Below are positions 17,504 to 25,100 of a DNA stretch of 26,499 bases, piece after piece; within the stretch, counting starts at the first letter, position 1; the number at the start of each line of letters is the position of its first letter. Source of the DNA: Pseudomonadota bacterium. GTDB lineage: Bacteria > Pseudomonadota > Alphaproteobacteria > Azospirillales > Azospirillaceae. The stretch covers positions 1-26,499 of the forward strand of contig JAEZID010000511.1 in NCBI GenBank assembly GCA_023416195.1. Direction: 5' to 3'. The notes under the pieces are model-generated. The model was not told the DNA's origin, ran no database searches, and was given only the letters and a program-made list of their open reading frames with translations. A program made the translations under genes and the position numbers.

Positions 17504-18856
17504 TCAACGCCCCGTCCGCCGCCGCACCTCGTCGCGCAGGGCTTCGGCCGCCGCGTCGAACACCGGCCGCCAGTCCTGATCCATCCCTTGCCGGAACAGG
17601 CGCATCGACGGGTACCAGGGGGTCCACGCTCCCGTGAAGCCGTAGATCCAGTAGGGCACGTACTGGAGGAGGTTCCACACCGGCTTGCCGAGCGCGCCCG
17701 CCAGATGGGCGACGGAGCTGTCCGTCATGATGACGAGGTCGAGTTGCTCCACCATCGCGGCGGTGTCGGCGAAGTCCTGCAGTTCCGGTCCGAGCGGCAC
17801 GATCAGGCGCCGGGCCGGTCCCAGCTCCGCCAACTCGGCTTCCGGCGGTCCCTTCTGGAGGCTGTAGAGCCGGACACCCGGAATTTCCGCGAAGCGGAGG
17901 AAGGGGGCCAGACTGGTCGCGCGCCGGGCGTTGTCGGCGAAGGTCACCCGGCCCGACCAGACGACGCCGACCCGCAGCGTTCCCGGCTCCCGCGCGCCGA
18001 GAATCGCCGCCGCCTTGCGCCGGGCCTCCTCCGGCACCCTCAGCCGGACCGGCGGCGGGATGCTGGCCAGCGTGGTTCCGAGCAGGCCCGGCAGATCCAT
18101 CTGCGAGGCTTCGACATCGCCATCCACCGGCCCGCCCCAGCTCCGGTACTCGTCGATCTCCGGGCCGGACAGCAGGCGCCTGAACTCCTCGTGCCCCTCG
18201 TACAGGACGCGCCCGCCAAGCGCCTTCACAAGGGGCAGGTAGCGCGCCATCAGGAGGGCGTCGCCAAGGCCCTGCTCGGCGGTCAGGAACACCGACCGCC
18301 CGTCCAGCGCCTTGCCGTCCCAGGCGGGCCGCGTGGCGCGCCGCCCGTTGTAGGAGGGCAGCGAGCGGCGTCCCGCGTAATCGTCAAAGCCGTGGACGTA
18401 ATCGCCGATCTGCAACCGGACGAGGGCGCGTTCCCAGCGCAGGGCCGGATCGGCGGCCGGCCCCCCTGCCCGCTCGATCATCCCCAGGGCCTCGGCGAAT
18501 CGGCCGGCCTGGCGCAGGCTGACGACGGCGTTGAACATCGCCGTCCGGTTGTGTGGTTCCCGGCGCAGCGCCTCTTCCTGCGCCGCCACGCCTTCCGTCA
18601 GGCGGCCGGCCCCGGTCAAGGCGTTTCCAAGATTGGTCCAGATGCTGGCGTTGTCCGGGGCGTGTTCCAGGGCGCGGTTGTGGCAGGCGATCGCCTCGTT
18701 CAGCTTGCCGGACCGGCGCAGCAGGACCCCCAGAGTGCTCCAGGCGCCGGCATCACACGGGTTCGCGAGCAAGGCCGCCTCCAGTGACGCCAGCAATTCG
18801 GCGTCCTGGGCATCGCTGCCTCCGCTTCCTATTGCGTTGCGAATTGCCCCAAGCAT
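17504..18856 (-). CDS. TPR-GT9-like glycosyltransferase
   Basis: 450 residues. Residues ~20-150 are about three to four TPR repeats (WSTLGVLLRRSGKLNEAIAC and following). Residues ~180-440 are the GT9-like module: LTAEQGLGDALLMARYLPLV, LRVGVVWSGRVTFADNARRA, D379 and H384 in MTDSSVAHLAGALGKPVW, and the terminal signature WTPWYPSMRLFRQ. Unlike the paralogue at 12271, both key motifs (WSG and the AHLAG histidine) are intact. GT9 enzymes of known function transfer heptose or similar sugars to LPS; in TPR fusions the acceptor is unknown. The start ATG at 18856 is preceded by AAGG ten bases upstream and by a well-formed predicted promoter. The gene is divergent from the adhesin, so the regulatory region between may serve both. 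Confidence 0.9.
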   Translation of the reverse strand: MLGAIRNAIGSGGSDAQDAELLASLEAALLANPCDAGAWSTLGVLLRRSGKLNEAIACHNRALEHAPDNASIWTNLGNALTGAGRLTEGVAAQEEALRREPHNRTAMFNAVVSLRQAGRFAEALGMIERAGGPAADPALRWERALVRLQIGDYVHGFDDYAGRRSLPSYNGRRATRPAWDGKALDGRSVFLTAEQGLGDALLMARYLPLVKALGGRVLYEGHEEFRRLLSGPEIDEYRSWGGPVDGDVEASQMDLPGLLGTTLASIPPPVRLRVPEEARRKAAAILGAREPGTLRVGVVWSGRVTFADNARRATSLAPFLRFAEIPGVRLYSLQKGPPEAELAELGPARRLIVPLGPELQDFADTAAMVEQLDLVIMTDSSVAHLAGALGKPVWNLLQYVPYWIYGFTGAWTPWYPSMRLFRQGMDQDWRPVFDAAAEALRDEVRRRTGR

Positions 18857-18876
18857 CGTGCCAAGACCTTTTTTCT

Positions 18877-18905
18877 ATCATAGGTAATCATTTTCCGCGA
18901 AGCAA
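18877..18905 (-). promoter_or_regulatory. Predicted sigma-70 promoter of the TPR-GT9 gene
   Basis: On the minus strand TTGCTT (18905-18900) and TATGAT (18882-18877) are separated by 17 bases. The transcript would begin near 18870, about 14 bases before the start codon. That is short but leaves room for the AAGG ribosome site. Confidence 0.55.
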
Positions 18906-18911
18906 CTCTAC

Positions 18912-18958
18912 CGATCACAGAATAACCCTCGAGGAAATGAAACCATTTTTTGTGATCG
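18912..18958. promoter_or_regulatory. Inverted repeat with CRP/FNR-like half sites
   Basis: CGATCACA (18912-18919) and TGTGATCG (18951-18958) are perfect 8-base inverted copies 31 bases apart. Each contains the TGTGA/TCACA half-site of CRP-FNR family regulators, but pointing outward rather than as one compact palindrome. The pair lies upstream of both divergent promoters. An operator is a reasonable guess; the regulator is unknown. Confidence 0.35.
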
Positions 18959-19027
18959 ACAATCCTATCGCGTCATGATGGTTAACTCGCAGTTAGTAAT
19001 TTGCGGTCGATGCGAAACGATTTTGTT

Positions 19028-19056
19028 TTGACCTTGAGCTATGTTCAGAATATCTC
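19028..19056 (+). promoter_or_regulatory. Predicted sigma-70 promoter of the adhesin
   Basis: TTGACC at 19028-19033 and TATCTC at 19051-19056 are separated by 17 bases. The expected transcript start near 19063 gives a long leader of about 120 bases before the GTG at 19185. The -35 hexamer is identical to that of the operon promoter at 12211. Confidence 0.5.
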
Positions 19057-19070
19057 GTTATAGTGGCCAT

Positions 19071-19116
19071 GGAACAGTCACGTTCGGTCAGGACGTGCCT
19101 TTTTTCCTGCTGTTCC
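19071..19116 (+). promoter_or_regulatory. Predicted hairpin in the adhesin leader
   Basis: GGAACAG (19071-19077) pairs perfectly with CTGTTCC (19110-19116). Inside it CACG (19079-19082) pairs with CGTG (19094-19097) around an 11-base loop. It starts only a few bases after the predicted transcript start. It could stabilise the mRNA or bind a regulator; alternatively, in DNA it could be an operator just downstream of the promoter. Confidence 0.4.
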
Positions 19117-19161
19117 GGTCGGTCCGATCATAAGGCGCGTGGATTGGACCTGAAAATTCAA

Positions 19162-19179
19162 AGCTTCCGCTCGGAAGCT
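19162..19179 (+). promoter_or_regulatory. Hairpin that covers the adhesin ribosome binding site
   Basis: AGCTTCC (19162-19168), a GCTC loop and GGAAGCT (19173-19179) form a perfect 7-bp stem-loop. The right arm holds GGAAG, the only good Shine-Dalgarno sequence, seven bases before the GTG at 19185. In RNA the stem would hide the ribosome site, so translation may need unfolding by a protein, small RNA or temperature. Confidence 0.5.
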
Positions 19180-19184
19180 CACAC

Positions 19185-22100
19185 GTGGGGATTGCCGTGG
19201 GTGCTGGTCAAACGCTGACGTTGTCCACCGGTTCGGATTACATCTTCGCCAAGGGTGAAGCCTGGACCGGGATCATCGGAAACGGCACGCGCGGCGTTTC
19301 GCTGCAAACGTCGGGCAACACGCTCTACGTCTCGCGGCTCGACCACATCACCGGCGGCATCAACCCTCCCGGTTCGGCGGTAAAGGACGTCGTCACGCTG
19401 CTGCCCTACAACGGCGGCAGCACCATAAGCGTCCGGCTGCTGGAAACGATGTACGGCAGCAACGGCCGGGACGTCGTCCTCATCGCCTCCACCGGCACCA
19501 CCATGGCGGTGGAGAACATTGAAACGATCATCGGCGCGACCACCGGCACCACCCTGATCACGCTGACCAGCACGGCCGGCAACACCATGTCGGTCGGCTA
19601 TCTGAAATCCATCGTCGGCAGCGCCGGCAACGACATCATCACCTTCGGGGCGGCCGGCGAAGGTGGGGTCACCGCCGTGATCTCGATGGTGGAGAAGGTG
19701 ATCGGGGCGTCCGGCAGTCAGGATCTGCTTGCGACGGTGGCCGGCGGCAGCAACACCGTCACGCTCCAGGGCATCGAGGTCTTCCTCGGCAGCGGCAGCA
19801 CCAGCGTCAGCGACGTCCTGACCCTCGGCGGCGGCGGCACGATGGGCGTCTCCTACGTCGAGACGGTGATCGGCAGCAGCGCCCGCGACGTCGTGACCTA
19901 CGGCTACCAGCTCGGCACGGCGAACATGAAGACCGGCGGCGGTACGGTCGCCGTCTCGTCGGTCGAACTTCTTGTCGGCGGCACCAGCTCCAAGAACGCC
20001 GGCATCCTGCTCGACGTCGGCAACACGATGACCGTCGCCAGCCTGAACACCCTGATCGGTGGCAGCGGGAACGATGTCGTCACCATGACGCTGCTGGACG
20101 GCACGCCGATCGTCGGCACCACGCCCATTGCGTGGAACACCGTCGGCAACACCATGCAGGTGTCGCTGCTGGAGACCATCATCGGCTCGTCCGGCGAAGA
20201 CGCGCTGGTGTCCCTGAAAATCGAGGACGCCACGATGCGCGTCTCGGCGGTCGAGACGCTGGTCGGCCGCCAGGGCATCGAGACGGTGTTCCTCGGTGCC
20301 GGCGGCAACACGGTCGCGATCGAGGGGCTGGAAACGCTGATCGGCAGTTCCGGCAAGGACGTCGTCGGCGTCACCAATGGCGCTTCGCTGCGCGGCATGA
20401 CCGTGGCGGTGTCGGCCGTGGAGACGGTGATCGGCGGCGCCGGCACGGACGTGGTGATCTTCGACCAGCCGTCCGGCACGGTGTTCGTCTCCGGCGTGGA
20501 GACCGTCTACTTGGGAGCCGGGGGGCAGACGCTCGAACTTGGCGGCCAGGACCGGCTCGTGGCCTTCCCGATCGCGGCCGCTCCCCCGTCCACCCCGGTC
20601 CTCAGTGCCGATTCGGACACCGGCGTTCTGGGCGACTCCCGGACCCGGACGACGCTGCCGACCCTGACCGGAACGGCCGCCGCCGGCAGCGTGGTGAACC
20701 TTTACGGCAACGGCACGTCGCTGGGCAGCGGCACCGCGAACGGGGCCGGGCAATGGTCCATCACCGCCAACACCGCGCTCAGCGACGGCGTGTGGACGCT
20801 GACGGCCAAGTCAGTCAGCTCGGGGATGGAAAGCGCGGCCTCCGACGCCCTGCTGGTGACCATCGACACGGCGGCCCCGTCCGCCCCGTCGCTGGCGCTC
20901 GCCCCGGCGAGCGACACCGGCGCCTCCTCCACCGACGGCATCACCAGGATCACGGCGCCGACCGCGGCCGGCACGGCCGAGGCCGGCAGCGTGGTCAGCC
21001 TCTACGACGGCGCGTCGCTGCTGGGCTCCACGACGGCCGACAGCGCCGGGGCGTGGTCGTTCACCGCGCCGTCGCTGGCGGCAGGCGCGCACACGCTGAG
21101 CGCCCGCGCGGTCGACGCGGCGGGCAACACCAGCGCGGCCTCGTCCCCCCTGGCCGTCACGGTGGACACCAACGTGTCCGCCCCGACCGGCCTCGCCCTG
21201 GCGGCGGCGAGCGACACCGGCACGCCGGGCGACCGGCTGACATCCATCAACACCCCGGCGATCTCGGGCAGCGCCGAAGCCAATGCGGTCGTCAGGCTCT
21301 ACAACGGCGGCGCGCTCGTCGGCAGCGCCACCGCGAGCCCGAGCGGTGCCTGGGAGGCGACGCTGGGCGCGCTGGCGGAAGGCGCGCACACGCTGACGGC
21401 GCAGGCCGTCGATCCGGCCGGCAACACCAGCGGCCTGTCCGCCGCCCTGACGATCACCATCGACACCACGCCGCCGTCCGCCCCGTCCGCCCCCTCGCTG
21501 ACGGCGGCGTCGGACAGCGGCGCCTCCAGTTCCGACCGGCTCACCAACGTCACCACCCCGACCTTCACCGGCACCGCGGAAGCGAGCAGCGTCATCGACC
21601 TGCTGGTCGGCGGCAACGTCGTCGGGACGGCGACCGCCGATCTGTCGGGCGCCTGGACCATCACCTCCAGCGCCCAGGCGGAGGGCGCCCACAATTTCTC
21701 CACCCGGGCGCGCGACGCGGCCGGCAACACGCGCGACGGCTCCGGCAGCCTGCTGGTCACCATCGACACCACCGCGCCGGCCGCGCCCGGATCCGTCAGG
21801 CTGACGGCGGCGACCGACAGCGGGCGCAGCACGACCGATGCCGTGACCAACGTCGCGGCCCCCGTCGTGACGGGCACGGCCGCGCTCGGCAGCGTCGTCG
21901 CGCTGTACGATGGCGCGTCCCTGCTGGGGTCGGCCACCGTCAACGCGCAGGGCAACTGGGAGTTCGCGACCAGCGGCCTCGCCGTCGGCGCGCACACCCT
22001 GAGCGCCCGCGCGATCGACGCGGCGGGCAACACCGGGGCCGCGTCCTCGGGCCTCGTCGTCACGGTCGACACCGCCGCGACGGCCCCGACCGGCCTGACG

Positions 22101-25100
22101 CTGACGGGCGCGTCGGACACGGGCGTCGCGGGCGACCGCATCACCAAGGACACGGCGCCGGCCGTCACCGGCACGGCCGAGGGATCGAGCGTGGTCACCC
22201 TGTACGAGGGAACCACCATCCTCGGGCAGGCGACGGCGGCGGCCGACGGCCAGTGGACCATCATCCCCTCGGGCCTCTCCGGCGGGAACCACACCCTCGT
22301 CGCGCGCTCGGTCGATCTGGCCGGCAACAGCTCGACCGACAGCGCGGCGCTCGCCATCACCATCGACGTGGTGGCGCCGGACGCGCCGGTCGCGGTCGCG
22401 CTGGATCCCGCCTCGGACACCGGCACGGCCGGCGACGGCCGCACGCGCCTGCACACGCCGACCATCACCGGCACGGCCGAGGCCGGCAGCACGGTGGCGC
22501 TCTACGACGGCGCCACGCTCCTCGGGACCGCCCTGGCCGATGCCGGCACCGGGGCCTGGTCGATCGTCACCTCGTCCCTTGCCGCCGGCGCGCACACGCT
22601 GACCGCGCGGGCGACCGACGTCGCCGGCAACACCGGCGCCGCCTCCACCAGCCTGACCGTCACCATCGACACCCAGTCCGACCAGCCGACCGGCCTCGCC
22701 CTGACCGCAGGGTCCGACAGCGGCAACTCCAGCACGGACCGCCTGACCAACGTCACGACCCCGACCGTCACCGGCACCGCCGAGGCCGGCGCCACCGTCA
22801 CGCTCTACAGCGGCGCCACCGCCGTCGGCAGCGCGGTCGCCAACAACGGCGGCCTGTGGTCCATCACCAGCACGACTCTGAATCCCGGCCTCCAGACGCT
22901 GAGCGCCCGCGCCGTGGACGTGGCGGGGAACACGAGCGTGGCCTCCGCCGGGCTGGCCGTCACCATCGACACCAGCGCCCCGGTAATCGGCGGGCTGGTG
23001 AGCGACGGCGATTCCGTCGCGCCGACCATCACCGGCAGCGCGGAAGCCGGCAGCGTGGTCTCGCTCTACGACAGCCCCGCCGCGACGAATCTGCTCGGCA
23101 CCGCCACGGCGGACGGCACCGGCGCGTGGTCGATCGCCACGCCGGAGTTCGCGGGCGGGACCTACACGCTGACCGCGCGCGCGGTGGACGCCGCCGGCAA
23201 CAGCAGCACGGATTCGGAGCTTGAGGTCACGCTGGCCGGCCGCGTCGGCATTCCGGGCGGGCTGGTGCTCGCCTCCGATTCGGGCGTGGCCGCCGACCGC
23301 ATCACCAACGTCGCCGCGCCGACCATCACCGGCACCGCCCAGGCGGGCGGCACGATCACCCTGTCCAGTGAGCTGAACGTCGTCATCGGCACGGCGGTCG
23401 CCGACGGCGGCGGCCTGTGGACCATCGTCTCGGGATCCGCGCTGTCGGAGGGAACCCACACCCTGAAGGCGTCCGGCCAGCACGGCGGCACGGCGCTGGG
23501 CATCTCGTCGGGCCTGACGATCACCATCGACACCACGGCCCCGGACGCTCCCGGAACGTTGGCGTTGCAGGCGGGGTCCGACAGCGGCCTTTCCGGCACC
23601 GACCGAATCACCAACGCCACGAATCCCATCGTGACCGGCAGCGCCGAGGCCGGCAGCGTCGTGTCGCTGTACGACACGGACGGCCCGACCGTCGTCGGGG
23701 TGGCAACCAGCGACGCCGATGGCCTGTGGGCGGTCACCAGCACGCTGTCCGCCGGCCTGCACAACCTCACGGCCAAGGCGGTCGACGTGGCCGGCAACAC
23801 CAGCCTGGTCTCGGCCGGGCTGTCGGTGACCATCGACCGCATGGCCTACGTGCCGGCCATCCTGACGCTGGTGTCCGACAGCGGCACCCCCGGCGACGGG
23901 ATGACCAGCGTGCTGGCCCCGACCCTCGCCGGCACGGCGGAAGCCGGCAGCACCGTGTCGCTCTACAAGTCCGGCAGCCTGCTCGGAACCGGCACCGCCG
24001 ACAACGCGGGCGCCTGGACGATCACCACCTCCGCCCTGGGCAACGGCTCGCACGACCTGACGGCGCGCCTGGTGGACGTCGCCGGCAACACCAGCGTGCT
24101 GTCGGGCAGCTTCGCCGTCACCATCGACGCGGTCGCCCCCGACGCCCCCGGCGCGCTCGCCCTGTCCGACGACAGCGGCACCCTCGGCGACGGGATCACC
24201 AACATAGCGGCGCAGACGATCAGCGGCACCGCCGAGGCGGGCAGCCGCGTGGTCCTCTACGACGGCGCGTCCGCCCTCGGCGCCGCGACCGCGACGGGCG
24301 GCGTCTGGGCCATCTCCGCCGGCACGCTGGCTGCGGGTTCCCACACCCTGACCGCGCACGCCATCGACGCGGCCGGCAACACCGGCGCCGCCTCGGCCGG
24401 GCTGGTCGTCACCATCGACACCGACACGCCGGACCCGAGCGGCCTCGCGCTGACCACGGCGTCCGACACCGGCCTGTCGTCCGGCGACAACCGGACCAAC
24501 GCCACCACCCTGTCGATCACCGGATCGGCCGAGGCGAACAGCACGGTCACCCTGTACGACAACGGATCGGCGACGCCGCTGGGCACCGCCGTGGCCGACG
24601 GCACCGGCGCGTGGTCCTTCACCGCGTCCGGCTTCACCGAGGGCGCGCACACGCTGACCGCCACGGCGGTGGACGCCGCCGGCAACAGCTCGTCCGGCGC
24701 CGGAACGCTGACGGTGACGGTCGATCTGTCCGTCGCCGATCCTTCGGCCCCGGCGCTGGCGCTGGCCTCCGACACCGGCGTGCCCGGCGACAACCGGACG
24801 CGGCTGCTGTCGCCCACCATCGCCGGCACGGTCGAGGCCGGCGCGCAGGTGTCGCTCTACGACGCCGGCAGCTTCGTCGGCATGACCACGGCGGACGGCG
24901 CCGGCCTCTGGCAGATCACGGCACCGCTCGCCGCCGGCGACCACACGCTGACCACGCGCCTGGTGGATCTCGCCGGGAACAGCTCGAACGCCTCGGCCGC
25001 CCTCGTCATCACCATCGACGCCTCCGCGCCGGACGCGCCGACCGGGCTTGCCCTCGATCCGGCCTCCGACAGCGGCACGGTGGGCGACGGCCTGACGAAG

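Larger units (their letters stand above)
18857..19184. promoter_or_regulatory. 328-base gene-free regulatory region between TPR-GT9 and the adhesin
   Basis: This stretch is clearly more AT-rich than the rest of the window and has no credible gene. It holds a promoter for each flanking gene, a long inverted repeat between them, and a roughly 120-base adhesin leader with two hairpins; these are listed separately. The lower GC and density of dyads suggest a real control region rather than degraded coding sequence. Confidence 0.7.

Noticed and set aside
18937..18978. Small 13-codon frame (MKPFFVIDNPIAS) between the divergent genes
   Set aside because: The AGGA sequence is only one base from its ATG, it overlaps the inverted repeat and lies upstream of the predicted adhesin promoter, so it is unlikely to be translated.
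20132..23224. Plus-strand frame of 1030 codons inside the adhesin
   Set aside because: It is a shifted frame of the same repeats, rich in Arg/His/Gly, without domains; the frame from 19185 carries the Ig and RTX-like motifs.
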